The notes under the pieces are model-generated. The model made no database searches. It saw nothing but the letters and a program-made list of their open reading frames with translations, and had not been told where the DNA came from. A program made the translations under genes and the position numbers. Below are positions 35,547-45,493 of a DNA stretch of 64,000 bases, piece after piece. The stretch's first letter is position 1. Every line of letters starts with the position of its first letter. The stretch comes from Filimonas lacunae (GTDB lineage: Bacteria; Bacteroidota; Bacteroidia; Chitinophagales; Chitinophagaceae), in contig NZ_AP017422.1 of assembly GCF_002355595.1 (NCBI RefSeq), forward strand, positions 6,514,823-6,578,822. Direction: 5' to 3'.

Positions 35547-38500
35547 ATGCAATTAACTATTTGTGGTAGGCGAAGGCTTCCTGCTGTGCTTACCCGTTCC
35601 CAAACTTGGCATTTCATGAGATTAACCACGCTGCTGTTGCTGGCAGCTCTTGTTCAGGTAAACGCAAGAGGCATTGGCCAGACAGTCAATTATTCTGCAC
35701 GTAAGGTTTCGCTGGAAAAGGTGTTTTCTGTGCTGAAACAACAAACCGGCTATGTATTCTTTTACAACGATAACGATGTGAAACTGAATACACAGGTGAG
35801 TGTTGACTTTAAAAACACCCCCCTCCGGGAAGCCCTTACCGAAAGTCTGAAAAACCAACCGTTACAGTTTCAGATGAAAGGCAAAACCATTTTTATCACA
35901 CAAAAGACAGCAGCCGAAAAGCCTCCCGTTTTACAGGCTGCCCCTCCGCCACCTGTTGACATCACCGGTGTAGTAACCGACGAAAAAGGCAAACCCATTG
36001 CAGGTGTAACTGTTATGTACCTGGATAAAAAGGGTTCCGGCACTTTTACTGACAAGGAGGGCAGATTTAAACTAACAGTAGCATCGCTTCCGGCAACCAT
36101 TACTTTCAGCTATGTTGGCTTTAACAGCTACGGCGTCACTGTTAAAGATCCTTCGCAAGCAGCACTCTCTATACAGCTGCATATCAATCCAGGTATGCTG
36201 GACAGTTTTGTAACGGTTTCTACGGGTGTTTTTACCCGCAAAAAAGAAAGCTTTACGGGAGCTGTATCTACTTTTAATAATAACCAGCTGCAATCGGTAA
36301 GCAACCAGAACATTCTTACCAGCCTTAAAACCCTCGACCCATCGTTTATAATGATGGATAACAACCTGTCGGGATCAAACCCAAACTCTTTGCCCAGCAT
36401 ACAAATAAGAGGGCAGAGCGGTATTGTAACCGGCAGCACTACCGATCAGTTTGGATCGGACCCTAATGAACCGTTATTTATACTGGATGGCTTTATCACC
36501 ACCCTAACCATTGTAAACAACCTGGATATTAACCGGGTAGCTTCTGTTACCCTGTTAAAAGACGCAGCATCCACCGCCCTTTATGGTGCCAAAGCGTCTA
36601 ACGGTGTGGTGGTTATTGAAACGCGCAAACCCCGTGCAGGCAGAATGCGTGTAAGCTACAGCGGTGACTTTAACATACAGGCGCCGGATTTAAGCGGCTA
36701 CAATATGATGAACTCGACAGAAGAGTTGCAATTTGAAAAACTGGCCGGTCGCTATACCTACTACGACAGCTCTTCCTATACCTCCCAATACAAACTTGAC
36801 CAGCTTTATAGTAAGCACTTACAGGCAGTAACCAGCGGTGTGAACACCTACTGGCTCAACGAACCTGTACAAACAGGTTTTACACAGGGCCATTCTGTAT
36901 ATGCAGAAGGCGGCGACGATGCTATCCGCTTTGGATTGGGTGGCAACTATAAAGAAGTAAATGGGGTGATGAAAGGCTCGGACCGTAAAACGTATAGCGG
37001 CAACCTGGATTTCTCGTACCGGACCAACAAATATAGCCTGGCCAATAAGTTTTACCTGAATGGTTATACCGCTAACGAATCTAATTACGGCAGCTTTTCC
37101 AACTTTGTAAATGCCCCTACCTATTTTCCTAAGCTGGATAGCAACGGCCAGGTGGGCAAATACTTAGAAGAAAGCATTAACTATTACGATCGGGCCATTT
37201 ATATTACCAACCCGTTATATGCTGCATCCCTCCCAGGCATTAACAATACCAAAGCGCTGGGCTTTACCAACAACTTCCAGCTCACATATAATATCACACC
37301 TGCCTTACAGGTACAGGGTAGCATGTCTATAAACCAAAGCACCACCACTGCCATAAAGTTTACCTCGCCTGACAATGCTTTGTACGATGATAGTGCCTAT
37401 AATAAAAAAGGCAGTTACATTAACAGCAGAGCAAACTATTTCAACTATCAAAGCTTTGTAAGCCTTAGCTATGGTAAAATATTTGCCAACCTGCACCAGG
37501 TAACCGCCAACGTACGTGCCGAACTGGAGGAAACTAAAAACGGAGTGCTGGGCTTTACTGCCGTAGGCTTTCCTTCTGGTAGCGTAGGTAATCCTTCCTT
37601 CTCTTATGGCTATCCTACTTCCGGCAAACCCACCTCCTACAATTCAAAATACAGGAGAAATAACGTAGTTGCCAGTCTTAACTACATTTACAACAGGCGC
37701 TACATGCTCGACGCTACCTTTCGGGAAGATGGCTCAACCACCTTTGGCTCTAACCGCAAATATTCTCCTTTCTGGAGCACAGGTATAGGATGGAACCTGC
37801 ATAACGAAAAATGGTTCAGAGGCAGCAGGTGGCTGCAAACATTCCGTGTTCGCTTAAACCGCGGTACTTCCGGCAATCAAAACTTCTCGTCCCTGTCGTC
37901 TACCTCAACCTATGCCTACAACAACAATATCAACCTGTTTGGCCAGGGTACAGACCTTACCACTTTAGGCAATCCTAATATCAAATGGCAGTTAACCACC
38001 ACTACCAACCTGGGAACCGACCTGGTATTGTTTAAAAACCGTTTATCGGTTACAGGTAACCTGTACCGCAAAATTACCAATCCACTGGTGGTAGTGATAG
38101 ACCTCCCCTCTTCTACCGGCTTAACCAACTACCCAATGAATGCCGGCAGCATTAACAGCAAAGGTTTTGACCTGGGCATGCGCTATACCATTCTCAATAA
38201 CCTGAACAAGGTAACCACCTGGAACATTGGTATTACAGCAGGCCTGGTAACCAGCAAATACGAACATTTTAACGGTAAGCTGGATCAGTTAAATAAACAA
38301 AACCAGTTAGACAGTTCTATGCTACGCTATACAGATGGTTATAGCCCTACCGACCTATGGGCGGTACGTTCGCTGGGCATTGACCCAGGCAGCGGGAAAG
38401 AAGTGTTTTTAAAAAAGAACGGGCAGTACACTTATGATTATTCCACCAACGATATTGTACGTGTAGGCAACACACAACCTACCATGCAGGGCGTTATCAG

Positions 38501-38954
38501 CTCACAACTGAACATAGGCGGCTTTTCGGCCAGCATTGCTATCCGCTATAGCTGGGGTGCTGATATTTATAACGATGCCCTTTACAACAAGGTGGAGAAC
38601 ATTACTTATAAATCCATTGCCAACAACCAGGACAAACGCGCGCTTTACGACAGGTGGAAGAAAGCAGGAGAGGTAAGCCGCTTTAAGGCCATTCACCTTA
38701 TCAGTGCCCAGAACGAAAGCACTACGCCTGTTTCCTCACGCTTTGTAGAACGTGAAAACTATTTATCGGGCGAATCGGTAAACATCAGCTATAACTTTTA
38801 CAATAAAAAGCTACTGAAGTCAATGGGTATGGAAAGCTTCCGCATAGGGGCTTACAGTAATGACTTTTTCCGCATTTCCACTGTAAAACGAGAGCGTGGC
38901 ACCGACTATCCATTTGCGCGTTCTGTATCGTTCAAAATAAGCGCAACATTTTAA
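35547..38954 (+). CDS. SusC/RagA TonB-linked outer-membrane protein with STN signalling domain
   Basis: This 1135-aa TonB-dependent receptor has a signal peptide (about 25-42), an STN domain (about 50-120, SLEKVFSVLKQQTGYVFFYNDND and PLREALTESLKNQPLQF), a carboxypeptidase-regulatory-like domain (about 138-220), a plug (about 225-365, STALYGAKASNGVVVIETRKP) and a beta-barrel ending in SFKISATF. The STN domain is the periplasmic piece that contacts FecR-type anti-sigma factors, matching the two genes upstream. The extended N-terminus beginning MQLTICGRRRLP is common in Chitinophagaceae SusC proteins; a Met at residue 24 is an alternative. Ligand unknown. Confidence 0.93.
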   Translation: MQLTICGRRRLPAVLTRSQTWHFMRLTTLLLLAALVQVNARGIGQTVNYSARKVSLEKVFSVLKQQTGYVFFYNDNDVKLNTQVSVDFKNTPLREALTESLKNQPLQFQMKGKTIFITQKTAAEKPPVLQAAPPPPVDITGVVTDEKGKPIAGVTVMYLDKKGSGTFTDKEGRFKLTVASLPATITFSYVGFNSYGVTVKDPSQAALSIQLHINPGMLDSFVTVSTGVFTRKKESFTGAVSTFNNNQLQSVSNQNILTSLKTLDPSFIMMDNNLSGSNPNSLPSIQIRGQSGIVTGSTTDQFGSDPNEPLFILDGFITTLTIVNNLDINRVASVTLLKDAASTALYGAKASNGVVVIETRKPRAGRMRVSYSGDFNIQAPDLSGYNMMNSTEELQFEKLAGRYTYYDSSSYTSQYKLDQLYSKHLQAVTSGVNTYWLNEPVQTGFTQGHSVYAEGGDDAIRFGLGGNYKEVNGVMKGSDRKTYSGNLDFSYRTNKYSLANKFYLNGYTANESNYGSFSNFVNAPTYFPKLDSNGQVGKYLEESINYYDRAIYITNPLYAASLPGINNTKALGFTNNFQLTYNITPALQVQGSMSINQSTTTAIKFTSPDNALYDDSAYNKKGSYINSRANYFNYQSFVSLSYGKIFANLHQVTANVRAELEETKNGVLGFTAVGFPSGSVGNPSFSYGYPTSGKPTSYNSKYRRNNVVASLNYIYNRRYMLDATFREDGSTTFGSNRKYSPFWSTGIGWNLHNEKWFRGSRWLQTFRVRLNRGTSGNQNFSSLSSTSTYAYNNNINLFGQGTDLTTLGNPNIKWQLTTTTNLGTDLVLFKNRLSVTGNLYRKITNPLVVVIDLPSSTGLTNYPMNAGSINSKGFDLGMRYTILNNLNKVTTWNIGITAGLVTSKYEHFNGKLDQLNKQNQLDSSMLRYTDGYSPTDLWAVRSLGIDPGSGKEVFLKKNGQYTYDYSTNDIVRVGNTQPTMQGVISSQLNIGGFSASIAIRYSWGADIYNDALYNKVENITYKSIANNQDKRALYDRWKKAGEVSRFKAIHLISAQNESTTPVSSRFVERENYLSGESVNISYNFYNKKLLKSMGMESFRIGAYSNDFFRISTVKRERGTDYPFARSVSFKISATF

Positions 38955-38973
38955 TCACTGCTAATAACAAGTC

Positions 38974-40407
38974 ATGAAACGATTATTCCTATTCATAGTC
39001 CTGCTTTTTATTACAGGCATGTTTTCTTCCTGCAAAAAATGGTTGTCTGTTCAGCCGGAAGACCAGTTTACACAAGATCAGATTTTTACCTCCACCACCG
39101 GCACTCAACAGGCGTTAAACGCTATATACCTGCAAATGGGAGACAATAAGTTGTATGGTGCTTACATGACCATGGTTTTTCCGGAAATACTGGCGCAGCA
39201 ATATAACATCATTGCTTCCAGTCATACATTAGGGCCTATTACCACTTATACCTATGTAGATGAGAAGTCGGTAATATTTACGGAAGCTATCTGGACAAAG
39301 GCTTTTGCCGCTATTGCCGGCGTTAACAATTTCCTGAACGGCATTACCGTCAATCACGTACTTACTGCCGAACAGGATTCTGTTTTGCGTGGCGAAGCTT
39401 ATGGCTTAAGGGCCTACCTGCACCTGGATATGCTTCGCCTTTTTGGCCCTGTATATGCATCGGCCGATTCTACTGCTTTATCTATTCCCTACTATCGCAA
39501 CATAAGCACCAACTTCAACCCTTATCTCCCTGCCAACAAAGTAATGGACAGCATTGAAGCTGATCTTGCCGAAGCTGCCAGGTTGTTAAAAAACGATCCG
39601 GTTATAGTATGGGGCAAAGGTGGCAACCCCGCTGCCAACAGCGATCCGTTTTTTCAAAACCGCAACTACCGTATGAATTACTATGCAGTAAAAGCATTGC
39701 AGGCAAGAACGTATATGTACAGAGGTAATAAAACCGGAGCCTATGATGCCGCTAATGAGGTAATTACCAATGCACAGGCTAAGTTTCCATGGATAACCAC
39801 TACCGCACTTACCAACGACAAAGACAACCCGGACAGAATATTCTCTTCCGAACTGCTTTTTGCTTTGCAATCGGTAAACATGTATAGCAACTACAATACT
39901 TACTATGCCCCTTCGTTAACAGACGCCAATATACTGGCCCCTACAGATGCCCGCCTGAAAACTACATTTGAAGATAACAGCAACGACTTTCGTTATACTT
40001 ATCTGTGGTTTTACCCTTCTGTGGGCAGCAAAAGCTACCGCACCTTTTATAAATATGCCGATGTAGTAAAAGACACGATGCGTTTCAGGTATATGATGCC
40101 TATGATACGCATAAGCGAGATGTACTATATAGCCGCGGAATGTGCTACAGATGCCACCACTGCTATTAACTATTTAAACACAGTAAGGTATAACCGCAAC
40201 CTGGTTAACCTGGCCAATACCGTTACATTGCGCACAGAGCTTACGAAGGAATATCAGAAAGAGTTTATTGGCGAAGGGCAGTTGTTTTTCTACTATAAAC
40301 GCATTAACAGGTCTACTATCCCTAATGGCACTTCTACCGCCAGCATTACTATGACCAATGCTAAATATACGGCAGTAAAACCAAGCTCTGAAACTAATTT
40401 TCATTAA
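38974..40407 (+). CDS. RagB/SusD family outer-membrane lipoprotein
   Basis: This 477-aa lipoprotein has a lipobox (GMFSSCKKW, Cys about residue 20). SusD features are the QQALNAIYLQMG N-terminal helix, the GEAYGLRAYLHLDMLRLFGPVY TPR segment, the AVKALQARTYMYRGN helix and a C-terminal EYQKEFIGEGQLFFYYKRI block. It pairs with the SusC 19 bases upstream. In its branch, SusD proteins are usually followed by DUF4843 and PKD-like lipoproteins, as seen here. Confidence 0.93.
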   Translation: MKRLFLFIVLLFITGMFSSCKKWLSVQPEDQFTQDQIFTSTTGTQQALNAIYLQMGDNKLYGAYMTMVFPEILAQQYNIIASSHTLGPITTYTYVDEKSVIFTEAIWTKAFAAIAGVNNFLNGITVNHVLTAEQDSVLRGEAYGLRAYLHLDMLRLFGPVYASADSTALSIPYYRNISTNFNPYLPANKVMDSIEADLAEAARLLKNDPVIVWGKGGNPAANSDPFFQNRNYRMNYYAVKALQARTYMYRGNKTGAYDAANEVITNAQAKFPWITTTALTNDKDNPDRIFSSELLFALQSVNMYSNYNTYYAPSLTDANILAPTDARLKTTFEDNSNDFRYTYLWFYPSVGSKSYRTFYKYADVVKDTMRFRYMMPMIRISEMYYIAAECATDATTAINYLNTVRYNRNLVNLANTVTLRTELTKEYQKEFIGEGQLFFYYKRINRSTIPNGTSTASITMTNAKYTAVKPSSETNFH

Positions 40408-40424
40408 TAGCCAACGTTATTGTT

Positions 40425-41159
40425 ATGAGAAAGTCATTTATTTTTTTAAGCCTGTTAACAGCACTGCTGGCTGCCGACACTTCCTGTAAAAAGAACGACA
40501 CCCCCATTTATTCAGGTAAAGACAACGTTTATTTTTCCAATAACATCACCACCAAGGCCGACACGCTGAATATCAGCTTTGGGTATAATCAACCCTCTTA
40601 CCTGGATAGTACTGTTAAACTGATAGTAAAGGTACTGGGCAATACTGCCGCTGTTAATCGCGGGTATAAAGTGAATGTGCTGGCCGATAGCACCACTGCT
40701 ATCGCGGGCCTGCATTACGATGCATTGCCCGACACCTTTGCCATACTTGCCGGCAAGGTAGCAGACACCCTGCGCATAGTAGCACACCGCACGCCCGATA
40801 TGCAACAGACCAATTATACCCTGTTTCTGCAGCTGGTGCCTAACGACTATTTCAGCACCTATATGCAGTATTCTGCTACCTATAGGTATAACGTGATAAA
40901 AATGACGATCAACGACATTCTTGCCCGCCCTAAAAACTGGCTGGACGTATACCTTGGCACCTTTACCCGGAAAAAAATATACCTGATGGCTGAGATACTT
41001 GACCTGGATATAATGACTATTAACAGTAACACCAGCATTGCCAATCTCAACTACTGGGGCAAGTACACCCAGCTGTATCTAAACGACAAAAAGGCGGCAG
41101 GAGCACCGGTATATGAAGATGATGGTTCGGTAATGATAATGGGCACAGCAGTGCAATAG
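40425..41159 (+). CDS. DUF4843 domain-containing lipoprotein
   Basis: This 244-aa protein has a signal peptide and lipobox (LLAADTSCKKND, Cys about residue 21). The body matches the DUF4843 pattern found next to SusCD pairs: an early YSGKDNVYFSN segment, KLIVKVLGN and a later DTLRIVAHRTPDM stretch. It is predicted to be a surface lipoprotein of the complex, perhaps a ligand-binding accessory. Function is not established. It is 17 bases after susD. Confidence 0.85.
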   Translation: MRKSFIFLSLLTALLAADTSCKKNDTPIYSGKDNVYFSNNITTKADTLNISFGYNQPSYLDSTVKLIVKVLGNTAAVNRGYKVNVLADSTTAIAGLHYDALPDTFAILAGKVADTLRIVAHRTPDMQQTNYTLFLQLVPNDYFSTYMQYSATYRYNVIKMTINDILARPKNWLDVYLGTFTRKKIYLMAEILDLDIMTINSNTSIANLNYWGKYTQLYLNDKKAAGAPVYEDDGSVMIMGTAVQ

Positions 41160-41182
41160 GCAATCATTTTAAATTTATACAA

Positions 41183-42700
41183 ATGCGTATATACATTCTT
41201 TACTTTTTAATAGCTACCGGCTTGTTAACATTTGTTACAGGCTGCTACAAGGATAAGGGCAATTATAACTATGTGCCTGTTAATACAGTTACCATTTCGG
41301 GCATAGACTCGTCTTACACGGTTGACTATGGGCAGCCGTTTACCCTGACTCCTACCCTGCTGCTTTCGAAAGACAGCGTAAACAACACTTACGACAGCAC
41401 TAAATACAGTTATGAGTGGATTGCCATTAACCCCGGCGCCCTTAAAGCCAGTCAAAAAACATTACTAGCTACCACGCGCGACTTAAACACTAAAATTACG
41501 CTTGCACCTACCAGGTACACGGTATACTACCGCATTACAGAAAAATCAACCGGCATTCAGTGGCAGCAAACCTTTTATCTCGTTGTATCTACCACCGTAT
41601 ACGAAGGCTGGCTGATACTATGTAATGTGAACGACAGCAGCCGGCTGGACATGCTTTCTTATAAAGATGGCAAGTACCGAACTATTGTAAACGTACTGGA
41701 TACCGTAGGTTCGGGACTACCGCCACAGGGCAAGCCTTATAGTGTCACTTATAGCCCTTATTCGCCCACTACTACCGGTATTTACATTTGCACACAAACA
41801 GGCACTAACCGTGTAGATCAGAACTATTTTAAATGGAGCAGCAACCTGAATATCAAGTATGAAATGCTGAGTACAGTGCCTGACAATTTTACGGCCGACT
41901 TTATCAGCCTGGGCAGCACCAGTCAAACCCAGTATATGCTGGCCAATAAAAACTTCTATTACTACTACTATTCTTTTAATATTTACTTTGGCCTGCCTAT
42001 TAACCAGATATCCGGAGAAAATGGAACGTTTACCCCGGCTCCTTTTATTGCCCCTGGCCAGAATATCAATGGCGCTATCCTGTACGATCAGGATCATCAG
42101 CGCTTTGTAAAGCATGTAGTCAGTAGCACCAGTTGCATTCCTATTACTGCCGACAGCTCGCTGTTTAGCTTCACCCCCCGTAAAAGCATGCGTTACATGA
42201 CCTTTACTCCCTACGGTGGCGGTGAAGTGTTTTCTGTGCTGAAAGATGACCAGACCGGCAAATCGTACCTGGCACGCTTTACGTTTACCGACAAATCGTT
42301 ACAGCAAACTTATTATGCTGAGGTAACCGGCACCGACTTTGATAAAGCCGAACAGTTTGCAGTAAGCCCCAATTTGGGTTACTTGTTTTATAGCGTTGGC
42401 GGCAAAGTATATGAATATGATATGGGGCTTCAACAAAGCATTTTAATGCTGGATAAAGGAGGTGACCAGGTTTCACTGCTGAAATTTCATCGTTTTGTAT
42501 CCTCCAAATACAGCTTAGGAACCACCGCCCCTCTTTTAGCCAACAAGCTTATTGTTGGCAGTTATAGTAAAACCAAACCTGAAGGCAGTAACGGCACAAT
42601 GGAGTTATATGCCGTACCACAGGTAAATGGGGCTTTACAGCTGTATGAATCTTATACCGGCCTGGGAAAAATTGTAAGTGTAGGCTATCGCGAACGTTAA
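41183..42700 (+). CDS. PKD-like family surface lipoprotein
   Basis: This 505-aa lipoprotein (lipobox FVTGCYKDKGNYNY, Cys about residue 21) has an Ig/PKD-like N-terminal region (about 30-130, ending with RITEKSTGIQWQQTFYLVV) and then a large region with repeated beta-strands that may form a propeller-like fold. Members of this group regularly follow SusC, SusD and DUF4843 genes in Bacteroidota, as here, and are presumed to be exposed accessory proteins. No catalytic motif is seen. Confidence 0.8.
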   Translation: MRIYILYFLIATGLLTFVTGCYKDKGNYNYVPVNTVTISGIDSSYTVDYGQPFTLTPTLLLSKDSVNNTYDSTKYSYEWIAINPGALKASQKTLLATTRDLNTKITLAPTRYTVYYRITEKSTGIQWQQTFYLVVSTTVYEGWLILCNVNDSSRLDMLSYKDGKYRTIVNVLDTVGSGLPPQGKPYSVTYSPYSPTTTGIYICTQTGTNRVDQNYFKWSSNLNIKYEMLSTVPDNFTADFISLGSTSQTQYMLANKNFYYYYYSFNIYFGLPINQISGENGTFTPAPFIAPGQNINGAILYDQDHQRFVKHVVSSTSCIPITADSSLFSFTPRKSMRYMTFTPYGGGEVFSVLKDDQTGKSYLARFTFTDKSLQQTYYAEVTGTDFDKAEQFAVSPNLGYLFYSVGGKVYEYDMGLQQSILMLDKGGDQVSLLKFHRFVSSKYSLGTTAPLLANKLIVGSYSKTKPEGSNGTMELYAVPQVNGALQLYESYTGLGKIVSVGYRER

Positions 42701-42732
42701 CATCATTAGCACATCTTTATAAACCATATATT

Positions 42733-44121
42733 TTGAAAAAGCATTTCTTACTAACAGCCTGCCTCACCATATCCGGGTGGGGCCTGGTTTGTGCGCAACA
42801 AAACAATACAACACTCATAAAAGGCATTGTAAACAAAGAGAAAAAGCGCCCCGTAACTTTAATGTATGTACAGGAAGGGGAGAAATTCCATTACGCTACT
42901 ACCAACCTTGACAGTACCGGCGGCTTTGGCTTTGTGGTTACCAATTGTAAAGAAGGCTTTTACTACCTGGGCGATACGTTGAAAAGAAACTATACCCGCC
43001 TTTATTTAAAAGCGAATGACCAGCTATCGGTAATCCTGGAAGAAGATGGTAGCTACAAGGTGGTGAATGGCTCGGCCGAGAACAAGCTTATACAGCAATG
43101 GGCTGCTATGAGCAATACAGTAGAACGCGCCGCGCGCCTGGGCGATAGCACTACCTACTATTCCTTCTTTCCTGCTTTAACCACACTAGCAGGGCAGTCT
43201 GATGCTTTTGCTAAAAAGCTGATTACACCTAACAGCAAATTTAATCAGCTGATGAAGCAAACCATTGCTATGGATATGCAACGCTGGGCAGCTATTTTTG
43301 TGTCACTTCCTCACAGCGTGCATCCAACCCGCGCACAATGGCCTTCTTTTTACAACACCATAGCAGCGCCCAACAAGTTTAACAGCTCCTCTATATTACA
43401 GATAGGGGAAGCAGCAGACTGGCTATCCCTTTACTGTTCTTTCTATTTTATACATGTGCTGCCACGCGACACAGCAGCTAAAAGAATGACGCCGGCCCAG
43501 ATAGTAACACGTAATCTTCGCGAAATTGATAACGACACTTTAAAAGGTGTATACCTGGCCAACACTTTAAAGATGTTTAAGTCGTACGAAGAGTTAACAG
43601 AAACCATACACCCTTACCAGCAATACCTGCTTACCCCTTTAGCCAATCAGCGTTACTTTACTGCCATGAAAAGCCTGAACACCATGCGTAAAGGCGCTGA
43701 AGGATTTAACTTCACTTACCCTGATATTACGGGTAAGCAAGTGTCGTTTAAAGATTTAAAAGGCAAGGTGGTAGTGGTAGATGTTTGGGCTACCTGGTGT
43801 GGGCCCTGCAAAAAAGAGCTGCCACATTTACAAAAGCTGGAAGAAGAATATGCCGGCAACGCCAATGTAGTGTTCCTGGGTGTATCTGTGGATGAAGAAA
43901 AAGATTTTGGCAAATGGCAGCAGTTTGTAAAAGAGCATGCTTTAGGCGGAGTTCAGTTGTTTGCCAAAGGCTGGAGCGATATCAGTAAATTTTATAGCAT
44001 CAATACTATTCCACGCTTTATGGTATTTGACCAGCAAGGCAAAATTGTTACCATCGATGGGCCCCGCCCTTCAGAACCGGAATTGAAAAAGTTAATTGAA
44101 CAAACGCTTCAAGGAAGCTAA
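42733..44121 (+). CDS. TlpA-like thioredoxin-fold protein, exported
   Basis: This 462-aa protein starts at TTG with a signal peptide ending near VCAQQ. Residues about 25-110 look like a DUF4369-type beta domain. The middle is helical, and the C-terminal 150 residues form a TlpA/AhpC-TSA thioredoxin domain with the redox pair Cys356-Gly-Pro-Cys359 (ATWCGPCK) and a cis-proline segment (NTIPRFMVFD). It would act as a periplasmic thiol-disulfide oxidoreductase. It is the last gene of the sigma/FecR/SusCD/DUF4843/PKD locus, 32 bases after the PKD gene and before a terminator. Confidence 0.9.
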   Translation: MKKHFLLTACLTISGWGLVCAQQNNTTLIKGIVNKEKKRPVTLMYVQEGEKFHYATTNLDSTGGFGFVVTNCKEGFYYLGDTLKRNYTRLYLKANDQLSVILEEDGSYKVVNGSAENKLIQQWAAMSNTVERAARLGDSTTYYSFFPALTTLAGQSDAFAKKLITPNSKFNQLMKQTIAMDMQRWAAIFVSLPHSVHPTRAQWPSFYNTIAAPNKFNSSSILQIGEAADWLSLYCSFYFIHVLPRDTAAKRMTPAQIVTRNLREIDNDTLKGVYLANTLKMFKSYEELTETIHPYQQYLLTPLANQRYFTAMKSLNTMRKGAEGFNFTYPDITGKQVSFKDLKGKVVVVDVWATWCGPCKKELPHLQKLEEEYAGNANVVFLGVSVDEEKDFGKWQQFVKEHALGGVQLFAKGWSDISKFYSINTIPRFMVFDQQGKIVTIDGPRPSEPELKKLIEQTLQGS

Positions 44122-44142
44122 CCCCCATTTTCATTTAACCAT

Positions 44143-44179
44143 AAAAGCCCTCTAAAGTATTTTGCTTTAGAGGGCTTTT
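44143..44179. terminator. Bidirectional terminator after the TlpA-like gene
   Basis: A 15-bp perfect stem AAAAGCCCTCTAAAG with its complement and a 7-base loop has A and T runs on its flanks. It sits between convergent genes and can serve both. Confidence 0.88.
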
Positions 44180-44200
44180 TATTAACCAAACGTTTTCGGA

Positions 44201-45166
44201 TTATTGCTGCCCCAATATCACAGGCGTTCTGCCATCTGTAATAATTACTTTATTGGTAGTGTTTCTAATAGCTTCAATCCATTGCTGCTGCAAAATTTTA
44301 CTGTCTAATCCGGCAGCACGCACCCGGTTGGCTTCTGCTTCCAGTTTTGCTTTTTCCAGTGCAATCTGCGCTATCTGCAGTTCATTTCTGGCACGCTCCG
44401 CTTCCTGGCGGGTGTTGTTACGACGCTCAATAGCTTCTGCCATCGACGCTGGTGGTTTTAAGCCGCTGGTAAGAGATAACAGCGTAAACCCTTTCTTTTC
44501 AAACTCCGCTTTCAAACGGTTTTCTACTGCCGTTTCAAAGTTGTTCAAATTGTTCATCAGGCTATCGGTGGTAAAGCCGCGGGCCTCCTCTCGATAAGCA
44601 TTGGTGACCAGGTTGTTTAACACAGCACCTTCAATATTGTCCATGATCTGATCTTCATTTTTAATACCTACGTGTTTAAAGTTGAAGATGATATCTACTC
44701 CTTTGCCACGGATGGCCTGGTAAGTAAGGGAGGGATCTACTGTAAACACACCGGCATCCTTTGCGGTGATCACTACTTCCGGAGGATCAGCCTTCTGTTC
44801 AAACATAGGCACCTGGTATAATTCGGTACCAGGCCCTAAAATTCCCTGTGCACCCACTACTGCCGAAAAGTCTTCTTCGCCATTACGGCCATAGTTTTTC
44901 ATTAAAACGCCTTCGTAGTTAGGTTTTACAGGGTTACAGCTGTAAAAAGTTACCAGCAGCCCCGCCAGCAACAGGTTGGTTGTTGTGTTCATTTTTTGTT
45001 GTTTTTTAAGTTTATGATAAGGGAAAAGAATAAGTAATAGCAGGTGCGCAACAATGCTGATAAGGCATAATGCCGGCAGTCTTGTTCTGAATAACCATAA
45101 ATGGATATACAGCAGTGCAATATTTACAATAGCAAATACCAATACAAAGAGTAATGCTTTTTTCAT
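44201..45166 (-). CDS. SPFH/prohibitin-family protein
   Basis: The C-terminal 260 residues form an SPFH (band 7) domain (about VVITAKDAGVFTVDPSLTYQ to TGLKPPASMAEAIE) followed by a long charged helix rich in Ala/Glu/Arg (NNTRQEAERARNELQIAQIAL), like prohibitins and HflK/HflC. The start is uncertain. The ATG at 45166 gives 321 aa with two or three extra hydrophobic segments (MKKALLFVLVF..., LCLISIVAHLLLLILF). The ATG at 44992 gives 263 aa starting with a lipobox-like signal (LVTFYSCNP). The second is closer to the usual size of the family, but the upstream part reads like real protein in the same frame. Confidence 0.8.
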   Translation of the reverse strand: MKKALLFVLVFAIVNIALLYIHLWLFRTRLPALCLISIVAHLLLLILFPYHKLKKQQKMNTTTNLLLAGLLVTFYSCNPVKPNYEGVLMKNYGRNGEEDFSAVVGAQGILGPGTELYQVPMFEQKADPPEVVITAKDAGVFTVDPSLTYQAIRGKGVDIIFNFKHVGIKNEDQIMDNIEGAVLNNLVTNAYREEARGFTTDSLMNNLNNFETAVENRLKAEFEKKGFTLLSLTSGLKPPASMAEAIERRNNTRQEAERARNELQIAQIALEKAKLEAEANRVRAAGLDSKILQQQWIEAIRNTTNKVIITDGRTPVILGQQ

Positions 45167-45493
45167 GTTACAATTAATTATAGTTTGATGATAAGAGAAA
45201 GCGAAACGGTTACACGTAAAGGCACACAGATGACAGGAACCATACCTGTGCAACTGATAGTGCTAATACACTAACGCCTGAACTGTATCAAGGTTTTGAT
45301 AAGAAAGCAGTTACTGCTTACGGGAATATGCCTTCAATTGGCATGTAACGCTAAACGCGTAATAGAGAAGTTCATTTTTCGTGGAGATAGTCTCCTGTTT
45401 GATTGAGGATGTAAAGATACATAAGGACAGATAAGCGGTATAGCTTGTTACGATGAGTGGTTACAACGTTTGTTGAATGGTAACCGCATCGGT

